DNA of 64,000 bases from Silene conica (GCA_029255685.2 CM055320.2:48672910-48736909), one strand, 5' to 3'; shown: positions 36,076 through 47,947, counted from the first letter of the stretch. Notes: generated by a model from the letters alone, not told the origin. A program made the numbers and translations.

Positions 36076-36869
36076 AGTTATAGCTTGTTGGGAGTACCAA
36101 TGAAAGTTTCAGGCAAAATATTCCTATACAAATTTACAATGTCCACTAACCTGGTTACTGAATACTGATAGATAATGTGGACTTTAGAAACAACAGTGCA
36201 ACATGGTGAACTCGCAGTCGGAGATGCTTAGTATTTCTCTTGAGGAAGCAAAAATGGATTAACAAACCCACAATTTCCTACTCACACCCATGATATTCAA
36301 CCGTGGCATAGTATTGAATCTTGGTTCAGTCATGGTTGTTGTACGACTATACCTGTTATTAGTTTATCACAATTGCTCTGATTTTTAAAACTTATGCGGC
36401 CAGTTTTGTTTTGGTGTCACCATCTTGATTTAAAACCATAACCCATTATACTAAAATGCAATACTGGTGGGTATGCGGTTTTCATGGCAAAATATCATTG
36501 TTCGTATGTAATCTAACATATCCCTAAGTAAAACATCGATATTAGTTAATTCAGCCAAAATATTAGCTTATTTCTATGGGACGTCACATTAGAGGATCGA
36601 ATGTGACGGTAGCCTGAAGTTTATGAAAGTGAATGAAAGATGTTGACCCAATCTAGTCAGAAACATAAATGAATGCAATAATAAGTAGGACTGACTAGGA
36701 GAAACATATAGGCGCAGGAAAGAAGACATGTAGTGAGTAGTAGACGAAAGATCAAAAGAATGGAAATATAAGTAGGACAGGTTAGAAATCAGCCAGTCTT
36801 ACACTATTTATATATGAAATAATTTCAGGTTTATTGAGATACAAGAACCAAGGAAAAACTTGTTACCTG
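36076..36869. other. Non-coding interior of CACTA J
   Basis: No ORF or RNA gene is supported. It probably contains intron-like sequence around the captured exons on the minus strand. Confidence 0.4.
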
Positions 36870-37163
36870 AAAACTAGCATCACCAATGAATGCAAGAACT
36901 CGCTTCAGGAACTGTTTGTGCATAACCAAGAGTAGTCCCAACAGACCATCCAATTTATCCATACTGCATTTGGAACTCATATGTGCAATAACCCTTGTGA
37001 AGCTTCTATTTTTGTCAGTTAAAGCATGAATTCCCCGGTCTCATTAATGACACCAGTGACACTGGACATCATGTTCTGGATATGCTGGAAAAGAACATTG
37101 ACTCTCAGAGGTTCTTTAGGGTCATACTCAAGAGGCAATAGAAGGTATTGTTTGAACAGCCTA
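36870..37163 (-). pseudogene. Captured exon-like fragment of unknown gene
   Basis: On the minus strand the segment has an acceptor-like tattatag at its start and a donor-like ttttcag|gtaacaa at its end. Between them are two long open stretches: one of about 46 codons beginning LFKQYLL and another beginning near 37015 with DKNRSF and continuing to the donor. They join only after a 1-base shift near 37030. The sequence looks like real protein (balanced composition, helical) but I do not recognise the family. It may come from the same host gene as the neighbouring SEC16-like fragment or from another. Confidence 0.45.
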
Positions 37164-37229
37164 TAATACAAGGGGAAACAAAGAGTTTGATTAGTTAAGA
37201 ACTCGGATTTGCAGTCAGTATCAAGGGAT

Positions 37230-37730
37230 TCATATAAAATAAAAACCCAGCACTTTTTGTATTATTCATTACTAAAACCTTTCGCCCAGATCCAAATGTG
37301 ACTAAAGCATGAGGAGGACCTGTAACTGCTCCATTTTGCTGTGGAGTACGATTAAATTGCTGAAAGACATTGCCAACAGAACTGTCCCAATTACCCCTAT
37401 TTAAACTCTTACTTGTTTCTTTGTATGAAGATGTGTTATCTCTGATTCTCTTGAATCAGGAAAGTTCTGTGGGTTCAGGTGAGCATTACTACAAACATTA
37501 GAGTTGAAGCTAGGCCATGATTGACCCTCGCTATAACCGATAGTAGACCCACCATTCCTCCCAAAACTAGACTGCCCATCATTTGAAAATTCCTGATTAT
37601 AATGTCCTGAGGAAGTGGCATAAGTTTGATTTGCTATTAGGCCTTCACTGCCGGATACTTGAAGCCCATTCTGACCATGCTGATTATGCATTAACGCTAC
37701 TGACTGAATCGATGAATGGTATGTGTCCAA
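37230..37730 (-). pseudogene. Captured SEC16-like (COPII coat scaffold) gene fragment
   Basis: The minus-strand frame at 37730-37401 is Gln/Asn/Ser/Gly-rich (QSSFGRNGG, GQSWPSFNSN). Just downstream, in another frame after a stop, is NGAVTGPPHALVTFGSG followed by RKVLVMNN. Plant SEC16 (MAG5) proteins have a disordered Asn/Gln-rich region followed by a PPHALV-FGFGGKL-VMK motif at the start of the conserved central domain, and this fragment matches that transition with several substitutions. The frame change and loss of the rest of the protein show it is a non-functional copy. Its place between CACTA ends suggests capture by the transposon. The family assignment is from memory of the motif. Confidence 0.5.
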
Positions 37731-38577
37731 AAAACGACATTCTTGAGCTAATGTGTCATAATACTAGGTAGGGTATTGTGGGTAAAAATAATATATACTG
37801 ATATTCCTCGGTCTGGTTTAAAGTATGATGCCAATCAGATACATTCTCGCTTGTAGTGATCTGACTTACACTTCCAACAGTATTATTAACATTTTGCCAG
37901 GAATAAAAACATGGGCTGAATTTACATTAGAAACACCCCATTGACCTTTTCTACTCATAGATATGTTTCCCTGCGAATTTACGCCACTAGTTTCCAAACT
38001 CAGCTACCCAGTAGCATTTCCGAAAGTATAATCCACTTGATACCATTCACCTTCACCAAAAACCCATCAAAAATCCGCCGTCGTCGAGACCGTAACCATT
38101 ACCCAAAACAGTCATCAACGGAACAGAATAAACAACTAGAGCAGCTATAACAGTAGCACGAGCAGCAGAATATTAATATAAAAAAAGGAGTAAATGAAGG
38201 AAAATAAGGAGAAATAAAAGAGGGAATATACAAGTAAAATTGAAGCAACCCAACCCCAGAATACGAAGCAATTAAAATTACCATCAATAACAGACAAGTA
38301 ATTGAAAAAATTGTACCTATTGTTTTTTCTGTGTCGAAGAATTAGAATTGATTGGCGGATTGAATCGTTTTTGCCGATGATTGAACTGAAAATTAATGAT
38401 GATTGAAAGACAATTTGGCAGTTAGGTTTTTTTTTTTTTTTTGCAGAGTTGATGTTGGACGACGATCGTATGCTGGGTGGAATAGAGGATTTTAGGTTAG
38501 ATTTAAAATATTGGGCCTCTAATGAACTAGTGTAGGTGACGGTTTCCAAATAAAATAAAATTGGAGGGTTATTTATG
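37731..38577 (-). other. Non-coding interior and right end of CACTA J
   Basis: No convincing protein. The 134-codon minus-strand frame (38549-38145) is low complexity (Lys, Ser, Phe/Tyr runs) and contains a T run. It may be untranslated or intronic sequence captured with the SEC16-like fragment. Confidence 0.4.
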
Positions 38578-38639
38578 ATTGACGCTTTGTAAAAGCGTCA
38601 ATACAAAAGCGTCATCAACGTAAGGGATTTGTTGTAGTG

Positions 38640-39432
38640 TATGTTTTGTTTCATGTGGAATTGTACGCCAATTTTGAACACCACAAAGTGAACTGAATAA
38701 CATCACATCGTTTTGGTCCTTGATTACCCACTTGAGATGATAACTCAAGTAATCATTATGTGACATTGGTTGATGGTGGGTTCAACGAGCCATAAGTCAA
38801 ACAGTTGACTGACCAATCACAAAGGCGAGTTATACGTATATCTCGTAGTACACCCCCGTGACAACGTTATGGAGTCCTAAATATTTTATAACATTGGGTG
38901 TCAGGTCGTGGATAGGACCTCCATAGTGTTCCTTAGAGTCGAGTCTTTTGACTTTCAACTGTCTCTTGAGATTAAGGCATATTTTGGGTAACTTTGGTTT
39001 CTTTCCCACAGTCTTCCGTAACAGGGGCCAAGAGGATTTTTTTCTGGGTTATTTCATGCTGCGCTTACATCTGCAGGATTCGAGTTGAGGGAAATATCCA
39101 AACCCTTATCAGGATTTTATCATTTCTTAGGGCCACTCGAGGAGTAGTAACTAAAATGCATGACCATGCTCGAATACAGATTCGTTTTATCAGTTAAGTT
39201 ACTCTCTAGTCAGGGAAACCACTCTTGATACAGATCGATTGTAGAATACGACCTTTGCGAATACGGATTTGCAAATTGTTTTACATTGAGTGGGAGAAAT
39301 TTTAGAAGGATATGAGAATCGGTTATCGCACCTACACTTGTACGGACAAGTGGGAGTTTGTTGGAGCTGGTGTCCTCCACATGTAGTGCGATAACGTCAT
39401 TGCACATACACTTGTATGGACAAGTGGGAGAT
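38640..39432 (+). other. 3' untranslated region of Copia F, with PPT
   Basis: Non-coding. It shows the same blocks as C: ggttgatggtgggttcaacg, gacctccatagtgttcc, gggccactcgaggag, and twice a PPT-like acaagtgggag followed by an LTR-like tgttgg (near 39351 and 39422). The second copy is the real LTR junction. Confidence 0.75.
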
Positions 39433-40743
39433 TGTTGGGGTTGGTGTCCTTGACGGATACTACAATGACTTATCTTAAAGGATCACAAGGGCATACTTTG
39501 GTATTATTATCAGTTGATCCACTTTTATCAATAACGGTTGGCTTGCTAGATAAGTTTGACGTTATTGTCATACGGATGGCGGTGATCAACTGGTCCCTAT
39601 ACGTCACACCTATAGGACACGTTTGAGAGATTTGAAGGTATGAAAATACAGTCACATTTATGCTGAATACGACTAAACAGTTAGTCAGAGGTATTGACTA
39701 TTAAATTAGTCAATGAGATGTTGAGATAATTATTTAATACGGATTAAATAATGTTAGCTAATACGGATTACATCACTAATTCGTAAATTAAATATAAACA
39801 GTTATATTTAATTAATATTGAATTTGTGTATTAATATAAGCAGTTATATTAATTTAGCTAATTATACAATATCGTAATTTTTATCAGACCTGAAGCTAAT
39901 ATAAGCTGCTATCTTTAATGGATTACACTATCATATATGGCAACAACGAAATAATGCTCGAATTGAAGATTACCTGATCAGACCTGAAGCTCTAGCAAAG
40001 CGTATAGTCAGAGATGTTCAGAATAGATTGAGAAGTAGAAGAGATAGTTTTGATGATCAAACCAATGTTTGGTTTGATTCTTGTTGTCATTGAACTATAA
40101 TGCCTGCCCTGGGGCTCGAACCAGGGACCTCTTGTAACTGTATCTTGATATATATATATATACATCACACTCACATTTCACCAAAAAAAAAATTTTTATC
40201 AGACCATTATTAATGTATCGACTACATTAATATCTGATAACGTGTATACTATTTATAATTAAATCCCGCGAATTATATTTTAGCATTAGGGTCGAATCAC
40301 GCAAGAGAATAAGGTAAGAGTTGAAAGCCCACTCTCACCCGTTGACCTAATTTCGGCCGAGTAATACAAAAGGAAAGGGACTCTCCTTTTGTCAGAAGAC
40401 TTTTCTACGGATTACTGATAATCATAATCTCTCAAAAAACTAGGGTTTTGAGAATTGTCTTTTCCCAAAACTTAGATCTCACATCTTAAAACTCACAATA
40501 ACTCTCACCATATTGCAAGGCAATTGGAGAGCATTTCTAGCACACGCGGCATCATCTCGAACGGGTCTTGGGTGCAAGTTATAGGAGGGAATTTCCTTTA
40601 ATTCCTGTTCTTAGGCCATTCGTGCAAAAGACCTAAGGTTGTACTCTCTCATTCATGTTTTTCATCTTATGACAATTATTCACATATGTAATTTTCGTTA
40701 TAATCCTGTAAATTTTAGGGTGAATACATGTTTATTCTCCTCA
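39433..40743 (+). repeat. 3' LTR of Copia F, interrupted by a LINE
   Basis: Begins TGTTGGGGTTGGTGTCC and ends ATTCTCCTCA. Without the 314-bp LINE plus duplicated target it would be 997 bp, matching C (995) and D (991). It has many point differences from C, so it is older. Confidence 0.9.
39892..40190 (+). mobile_element. 5'-truncated LINE in the F LTR
   Basis: About 300 bp ending in an A run is flanked by a 15-bp duplication aatttttatcagacc (39877-39891 and 40191-40205). The 5' half encodes the end of a LINE reverse transcriptase, with IWQQRNNARIEDYL followed by a basic helix (near 39935-40060). This is a classic dead-on-arrival LINE copy: strong 5' truncation, poly(A) tail and long TSD. Confidence 0.88.
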
Positions 40744-41069
40744 GCTCTCTCGTCGTTGGAGGTCGTGCCTATGCGCTCCATTAGTCAGAGGTCGTGCATA
40801 TGCGCTCTGATGGCGTTCATTCTATTCTTGGTTGTTGTTGTTTGTGTGATTGGACATGTCATCAAGTGTTGGTCTCTGAGTCGATCACCTGGTTGCTTAC
40901 CTGATTTTGAGTATCATGCTTTGATATTTCTCATATTCACATGTGCCACTTCATATACAATATGTTCTTATTGTTATCTATTTGTATTTTGACGTGAAAT
41001 GGCTGGGAGAACCCTGCGTTACTCCCCACTGACTGTGGCGTTCATGTTTCATGAATGTAGGTTGGTGCT
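40744..41069 (+). repeat. Fragment of a B-type LTR (B3)
   Basis: It matches the B LTR from the last minisatellite units (near 7028) to ggttggtgct (near 7508), with a deletion of roughly 150 bp. F ends at its left side and the H LTR starts at its right side, so both appear to have inserted into this LTR. The continuation on the right would lie beyond the window. Confidence 0.85.
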
Positions 41070-41725
41070 TGTAAACACAAATTTGCGTTAATCTGTAAAC
41101 AAGTAGATAAAAACACAAACAAATGTAACAAAATAATTATTTATTAATTCAAAAGATTTAGGGTACAATCTTCTAGGTATTCTACTGATTCAATTTCCGC
41201 AAATGTAAATGAGAAGGAGGGTCTTGATTTGAAGACTTGATTCTCCTTAGTTGACTTGACTTACTTTTCTTCAATTGACGACGATGAGTGCTTGGAGTCG
41301 GATTGAAGAGTAGTTTTCCCTTTTCTCTAGTTTTCTCTTGGAAGAGGTTTTGTAGAGAGGGTTTGTTTGTAATGTCGTCTTCTTTGTAATTTTCTCACTC
41401 GTCTCAAGGTGAGAGCTAGGTTTTGTATTTATAGAAAATGAGAAGGGTTTCTTCCACCTTAATGGACTTGGTAGTCTTTCTCCTTTTTTAGTGGACTTAG
41501 TAGTCATCTTGGCCCATTTGAATAGATTCAACCCGTCTAATGAATTTGACCCATTTACCGAATTTTGCCACTTTGTACAAATGGATCAACTAAAGATAAT
41601 CAAATTGGACTATCTTTAATTAATTCTCGTCCAAGTCAATTTCATTAGTTTACATTTTCTTTGACGAGTCAACATTTGACATTTGACTTCCGACGTGACA
41701 CTTGTACAAAATTTACGTGCCTACA
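41070..41725 (-). repeat. 3' LTR of Gypsy element H (656 bp)
   Basis: On the minus strand it begins TGTAGGCACGTAAATTTTG and ends TGTGTTTACA, with a purine tract just before its start. The outside bases are gtgct (41065-41069), one half of a possible TSD whose partner is beyond the window. The other LTR is not visible, so the boundaries rest on the PPT and TG-CA ends. The 86-codon minus-strand frame inside is not considered a gene. Confidence 0.72.
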
Positions 41726-41742
41726 AATTGCCCCATCGAGAC
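41726..41742 (-). other. Polypurine tract of H
   Basis: The minus strand reads gtctcgatggggcaatt immediately before the LTR start, with the purine core gatgggg. It supports the LTR edge at 41725. Confidence 0.65.
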
Positions 41743-42143
41743 TTGGTCATGTACGTGACTTCGGTAGTATATGATTGGGTCTCGACTTATGAATTGCATC
41801 GGTCACAATTCCGTCTGAATTTGAGCAAATTTGTTCATTTATGCCATTAAATAAAGAAAATGGGTTTTTTTTTGGGTGCGGTGAGTGTCGGTTTATTCGT
41901 ACAAATTAACCCTTTGCTATTTGTCCATAAATTTTGGAGAAATTTTGGTTTTACACCTCCTACGGACCATATTTGCCTATTTGATTATTAAGATGCAACT
42001 TTCCAATGCCAAGCTCAAACAATTTTGTCAATAATTTCCAAATTCAAAGTTTTCCATCTCTTGAATATTCTGACCAGAGGATGAATTTCCATATTACGGT
42101 CTCGAAAATATTTCGTTTCCATAACTCCGTCTTATTGTATGAG
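41743..42143. other. Spacer between H 3' LTR and the antisense gene; probable promoter region
   Basis: 400 bases without an ORF. On the plus strand it lies directly upstream of the TATA box of the PMD gene and so should hold its proximal promoter. No individual element was identified. Confidence 0.45.
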
Positions 42144-42151
42144 TATAAAAG
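42144..42151 (+). promoter_or_regulatory. TATA box of the antisense PMD gene
   Basis: tataaaag is followed about 25-30 bases later by a candidate start site (cttcataattctacacc) and a pyrimidine-rich leader. The leader contains a good splice donor (taccg|gtaagc at 42343), and a strong acceptor (ttgtttcag at about 42996) lies just before the ATG. Spacing and order fit a plant RNA polymerase II gene. Confidence 0.6.
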
Positions 42152-43004
42152 GGAAGGGAGAGCTTCATAATTCTACACCATTAACAATCTGAGATCTCAA
42201 GCTTGCCTTCTGCTGCTGCCGCCGACGAGGAGACAAATTCTGTGACCGTGAAAAAAAAATTTCCTTCGGCGTTTTCATCAAGTTTCGAGATAAGTCGTAC
42301 AAGTCTTCTTCACACCGCCCGGAGTCGAAACTTGCGAGTTTACCGGTAAGCAATAATTTTCTTTTTTATTTATTACCGATTCTTTACAAATGTAGTAAAG
42401 TATTTCTTCACCGGTGCGATGCGACGAACGAGGAACCGCCGCTAGTACTCGCGCAACATCCACGGCAATCATAAAAATATTTGAAATCTCGCTTGCTTAT
42501 GTCAAAATCGAATCTCAGCGACTGGATTGAACTCCGTAGACTCGAACCAATTTCTACTGGGACGAAACTCAGTCCTCGAGGCGTCTCCGATGGCGGTTCT
42601 TGGTGAGCAGAATGTGACGAACTCCGGTATGCCAAAATTGATTTGAAAACAAAAATAGCAGATTGAATTTGGGGTTAAATTTGTTTACGGATGAAAAATT
42701 AGCTTAAGAATGGCAACTTGATTGATTTTGTTTTTCTTGATTTCTTTGTTCTTATTTCTGAGAACATGGGATTCTCCCTGTGTTTGCCTTTTCTAGAGGG
42801 TCCCTTTTTTTTGCTTTGTTTAGTTTTGAAAAGTGATACACTATATCACGTGAGTTGATTTTTCTTTTCTTTTTTTTTTTGTTTTTTTAGAAAAAAAAAA
42901 CAAAGATCAACCAATTTTTGATACGTGGGTGTATACAGTAGACTTCCTCAATTGACCTTTTTTTTTTTTTAAATAATTTGGGTTGTCTTGTTTCAGGAGG
43001 TAAA

Positions 43005-44375
43005 ATGGTACATTTCAAAACGAACGTATCCCCGACGACTGGCAAAAGGTACTTAGCGGCGGTCGACGACGTTGACGACGAAGAGACAAATGAAGTTAAT
43101 CACACCATCTTTCCTTCTATGACGGGTCCCTTTGCTGAGTCGTGGTTGTCGTTGACATATCCACCCAATTTGGACTGCTGGTGGGAAAATCTCGAAAAAC
43201 CTCTGCTAGTTCTCCTTTCGTCACATCATCGAGAAAGTGTTGACACGCCGTCCTTCTCAAAATCGCTATACTCTTGATACTCCAAGGTTGAAGTACAACG
43301 AAACGTCAATTTTCAGTTTGGATATGAATTTCATTACATTCCGCGCTACTGGGAGTGGTTGGAAGACATTCTTTGCGAGTGTCGCAAGAGTTTGAGATCT
43401 GTCCATATTTATGAAGCAGTTTATGCTTCACTTTTCCTTTATCGGCGTAATCAAGAGCTACTTGAGTCATTCTGTGATTTTTGGTGCCCCCAGACTAACA
43501 CTTTATTGACAGCGGCGGGAGAAGTTTCGATCAGTCTTTGGGATATCCGCTCGATCACCGGACAACCGTTAACGGGGTTATTTTATGACGAAGTAGTGCC
43601 CTCGCTCCAAGAACGTACTCCAAGGCCCTGACGAGTGTGTGCCCCCGAGCTGCAAGTATTTATTTTCTGCGTTTCATCGAATTTCTCTTTCTGCGAAAAA
43701 GAATGGCAAGGTACCCTTCGAAGACTGGTGTCGTTTTTGGTTTACGGGCACCTCACGGTATTTCCCTGCCTCTAAAGCATCAGAGGAGGCATATCTGCCG
43801 ACCCTACGAGAAGACTTTTCTTCATATGGAGAGCCTTCACAGTGGGATGAGACTACCCATGACTTTATTCTTACGTTAGGCGTGCCAGTAGCTGAATGGC
43901 GACAAACGTATCTCGCCGCTTTTCTCTCTTGTTGGCTCTGCGCATTTGTCCTTCCCATTCGCGATCTTGGCCATATACGAGCGAGTGTTTTTAAGGTTGC
44001 TTCTCTGCTAGCGAACAACCAGATGGTGTCGTTAGCTATACCAGTATTGGCGAGCATTTATCGAGGTCTGAATGACATCTCTATTTCAGCAACACCGGGC
44101 AAGTATTGTGGTTACTTTGCTGCCCACTATGTTTATGGGTGGCTCGCCAAGTATTATCGTTCGCATAAATCTGTTAGCCACTCCTTTGTTGAAGGAACTA
44201 TGGTCGAGTTTCAAGGGTATTGATGCGGTCAAAACTTTCCGTTCTGCCGAAGCACAAGAGAGGATTCAACGTGGAACTCAGGTTTCATGGCTCTCTACAT
44301 TTCACGGGGTTAAAGAAGACGCGGAATATAGAGATGTCGAACGTGACACGACGTGCCGATCGAGAGATTTTCTTA
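43005..44375 (+). pseudogene. PMD gene, part upstream of Copia G
   Basis: This part holds the N-terminus and most of the mobile domain. The frame is open from 43005 to a TGA at 43275, continues in the same frame to about 43610, moves by one base to the frame of 43639-44223, and again by one base near 44215 until the insertion. Each shift falls where conserved PMD sequence continues on both sides, so they are point indels (or assembly errors) rather than introns. The last codons before the insertion read RSRDFL. Confidence 0.82.
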
Positions 44376-45498
44376 TGTTGGGAAATGTGTCATCAACAAT
44401 AATGCGATCACGTAATTAAATCTCATGACGAGAATGCGCAAGGGATGATACGAAATATATTAATCAACTGACCAACATTAATCGGTGATGATTGGCTAGC
44501 TAGAGTTTGACACTACTGTCGTATGACGGTGGTGGTCAGTTGATCCCTTTAGGTCACACCTATAGGACAACTCTCTCAATGATAAATAAAATGACGGTAT
44601 ATTGATACGAGTCAATTTATGTCCCTTTATATATATTATATAAAGGGATGAAATATAATATGATTATAAATTATAGTGATTAAAATGTTGTCACTAATAT
44701 AAGTATGTTTATGAAACATATTTAAATGAATGAATTTTATTAAATATACAATTGTTGTAAACGGATATAGGCTAATGGATAATTGTAATTATGAATTACT
44801 AATTTTATGATTAATTGTTTAAATGTTAAAATACGAGAATCATAAAATGTAAGATTGTCGAAGTAATGTATACGTCTCTATGTAACGTATACAATAGTCC
44901 ATTTACGAATTAAGAGGACCGTGTGACAATGTGATTGTCCTAGACATTTTACATACATTAACACATTATATGATAAATATGTGTTGGGGACATCTTATTA
45001 ATAACATTGTCTTAATGGGAGACATTGTAGATTATTAAGGTGTCATCCATTGGGCACCCTAATCCACACCACCCGGCCACCTCCTTGGCTAGAACAAAAG
45101 AGGTTTTGTTCCCTCTTGACTATTCATTCATATGTGGTATTAGGGTTTTGTTTAGAGAGAACAAAAGAGAGAAAGAAAATTACTTCCTAATTTTCTAACC
45201 CTAAACCGTGAGCCTCCCTAGCAAACTAGCAATTTTGTATCAAGTTTTCTAGCAAAAATACATACAAAATATTGAGAGTAGTGTGTCTTGGGTGCATCTT
45301 GGAGGAGGTGTTCTTGTTGAATACTTTGGAGGATCATCCTTGCTATTACTTGGACCGTATGTAAGGTTCTAAATCATTCCTATTTCCGCATTTTTAGCAT
45401 GCATAAGATCACATAAATAAGTTAATTAAAATGTTAATTAAAGTATTTTGATTAGTATGACTAAATATTTAGTTTATGAGTAACTAAAAAAACCAACA
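44376..45498 (+). repeat. 5' LTR of Copia G
   Basis: 1123 bp, TGTTGGGAAATGTGTC to ACCAACA. It shares the block gtcacacctataggacaa with the C/D/F family LTRs, pointing to common ancestry. Confidence 0.92.
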
Positions 45499-45500
45499 AT

Positions 45501-45512
45501 TGGTATCAAAGC
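45501..45512 (+). other. Primer-binding site of G
   Basis: TGGTATCAAAGC lies two bases after the LTR. It is the initiator-tRNA-Met site with one mismatch that is common in Copia elements. Confidence 0.82.
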
Positions 45513-47947
45513 AATAGGTTGTATGTTTGCATGCTTTCCGTTTACGTTTTTACGGAGTTATAGTGATAACAAAATAAAATTTGGTTTTTCGTTTAATATA
45601 AGATATGCACGAAATTATTTAGCATGAATACCTACTATTTTCTAAAATATTTTAGAATATTTGGAATATTTTTTGCATGAATATTGGTTATTGGTATATT
45701 AAATCTCGGTTTTATTAGTTTTTAATGGTTAAAAATGTTTAATTTTGGGAAAAATAGTTAAAATAAGCTTATGGCCGAGATTTTTCAGTATGTTATCACA
45801 TGTATATCCTATGTTATGAATATGAATTTTCATAAATTATGGACTTATAAAACGTGTGATATGAATTTTAAGGGTTAAAATGCAATAAGATGAATAAAAA
45901 TGGGTTTGTATAATTATATTACGAATTTGACTATAAACATTTATGAGTATGTCACATGCAATATTTAAAATATATGTTGAATTTTCCAGAAATATATCTC
46001 AAATATTGCAATATTATAGATTTTTAATGTAAAAATCGGGTAATTAGTGACATAATTTCGACTTTAATAGTTTAAGTTGGAATTTGGCCATAAAATTTTA
46101 ACACGATGTCATATATATTATTTCCAGCATGTATAAAAATTTCGAGATTTTTATCTTATTTTATGCTTGAGAAATAATTTTAAAGGTTAAAATCGTACGA
46201 TATATGACGAAAATCGTTAAAATTTGCAATAGTTGTTAAAATGGCCGAAAAATTTAACCCATAATAGTCATATATGATATGTTCATCACGAAAATATTCT
46301 TGGGAGCCAAAATTTTCAGTTTTAATTTAATTTTAATTTGTTAAAGGTTGCATTTAAAATTGAATTAAAAGAGTCATGTAATTAAAAATTTCGGCTCTTG
46401 GGCAGTGTGTAATTTAATTTTCTGTCCATTTTATGTTCTTAAGGTGTTTTGGAAAGTGTAAAAATATTATTAGTATTTTATTTGCATTTATGGAGTTAAT
46501 TACTGAATTTTCCGACTTAAAATGCTCGTTTTACGTATTATTTTCGAAATAATGTTAAAACCGTATAAATACTAATATTTTTAAGGTTCTGAAATTTTAA
46601 GAACATTCTGGAATTTTCAAAATATGAATTTTGAATTTTTCGAAATTTTTATGACTCTTTTGGATTTTTATATTATTTTTCCCGTAAAACCGAGTAATAC
46701 CGAACAATATTAAAATATGTTAAGTTAAGTCATGTTCAAAGTTTGAGTAAGACTAAATTTTGAAACCTATATGAGTTGGGATGATTAACTTAAGGATGAA
46801 TACCGATTCATATTATGCATAGTGTTGTTAAACGTTAAGACACGCGATTCCATAAACCGAGGTATACGATAACTATTTATATAATTAATATTTAAATAGG
46901 ACGATTTGGCTTAGGATTTTCATGTTAGTTCATATATTCATAAGCATTGCATATTTTATTATGAATGTCATGATTTATTTACGTAATTTTGGGAATTATG
47001 TAATTTACTTAGTATGGCCTTAGTTTTAAATCGGTATTTCCCGAAATGTAAGCGGTTACCGATTCGGTTGTAATTTTGTGATCTCGTATCACCCAATTGT
47101 AATTTATTTCTATTTTAGAATGTATAAAGTAGACTAGAAAAGTTGTAATTTTTGTAAAATCCGGAGTTCCTTGAAGACGGTGCCATTCGGAAAGGAGTTC
47201 CGATAAAGATGGCGTTTACCTCGAAGTGCGTGCCGCGTGAAGTTCAAGGGACCAAAGGAGTTGGTTTCCGAATTTGTACTTTATTATTTCTTTTCTAGGA
47301 AAGGCCATACTAGGGTTTATTTATGCTTTTATTTTTGTTTTTTATATGTTTGCATGCATAGCCAAATCGTCATATATCGTCTCATGCATTTTCGAAGTAG
47401 TCGACCTAGTCATTTATTTTATCGATAATTCACCGACTTAGTTCACTTAAACGGAGATAGATAATAATTTGACTACATCTCTTACATATAAATATTGAGA
47501 CTTAGCCTTACCAAAAAGTACGGACCCATGAATCCCTTCTTCACAAAAACGTAGGCTCGGCTACACCGGGGTACTAAAATTGTCACGTTGGGTAAGTGGG
47601 GTAATAAGATTACACCTTGAAATTTGGTTGATCTCAACGAAAGTATTCGTAACCGTAGTTGCAATAAGTTCGGGCTAAAGATAATTTTAAGAAAATTGTC
47701 GACCGAGAGTTCTAAGAGTAGAACCGATTAAAGGGTTAATCCACCAAATTATACCGATACGGGTTGAATCGGCTACACCCTGCCCGGATTAGTATGGGTT
47801 TCGGTCTCGGGATTGTTTACTTAATTGGGTAAGAGATCATTAAGTAAATAACTAATTAACTTGTTTAAGTTTTTAGTTTAAATTATGAATTTTAAAATGA
47901 TGTTTTATTTCCTTCATTTTATTGTAGTTTAATTTTCAACATCGACA
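45513..47947 (+). other. Untranslated leader of Copia G
   Basis: About 2.4 kb, very AT-rich, with many phrases of the type aaaattttcagt/gaattttc. There is no supported gene. The region near 47160-47790 corresponds in layout to 57060-57720 of C (cggtgccattcgg, gacttagcc, tgggtaagtggg). Confidence 0.65.

Larger units (their letters stand above)
33833..38639. mobile_element. Non-autonomous CACTA transposon J with captured exons
   Basis: The ends are perfect 12-bp inverted repeats, CACTACAACAAA at 33833 and TTTGTTGTAGTG ending at 38639. Both subterminal regions are rich in gacgctttt/aaaagcgtc words, as in En/Spm-type elements. The 3-bp flanks are gat and tat; one mismatch from a proper TSD is seen. 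No transposase was recognised, so movement would need one supplied in trans. The interior holds a LINE fragment, several tandem repeats and what appear to be exons of host genes. It lies in the 3' untranslated region of Copia F, since 38640 onward matches C from about 61972. Confidence 0.85.
38640..40743 (+). mobile_element. 3' end of Ty1/Copia element F
   Basis: From the CACTA end to 39432 the sequence matches the 3' untranslated region of C (about 61972-62764). It is followed by an LTR (39433-40743) that is like those of C and D but split by a LINE. Everything upstream in F, including gag-pol, is missing; its place is taken by the CACTA element and by D in opposite orientation. Confidence 0.88.

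Noticed and set aside
38145-38549. 134-codon minus-strand frame at the right end of the CACTA
   Set aside because: Low-complexity composition, includes a homopolymer run, and no recognisable domain.
40110-40140. Possible tRNA gene or pseudogene (ctggggctcgaaccaggg, B-box-like in reverse)
   Set aside because: No cloverleaf arms or A box can be fitted. It lies within the LINE tail.
42165-42635. Minus-strand small frames opposite the PMD leader
   Set aside because: They overlap the predicted TATA box, leader and splice donor of the plus-strand gene and lack similarity to anything.
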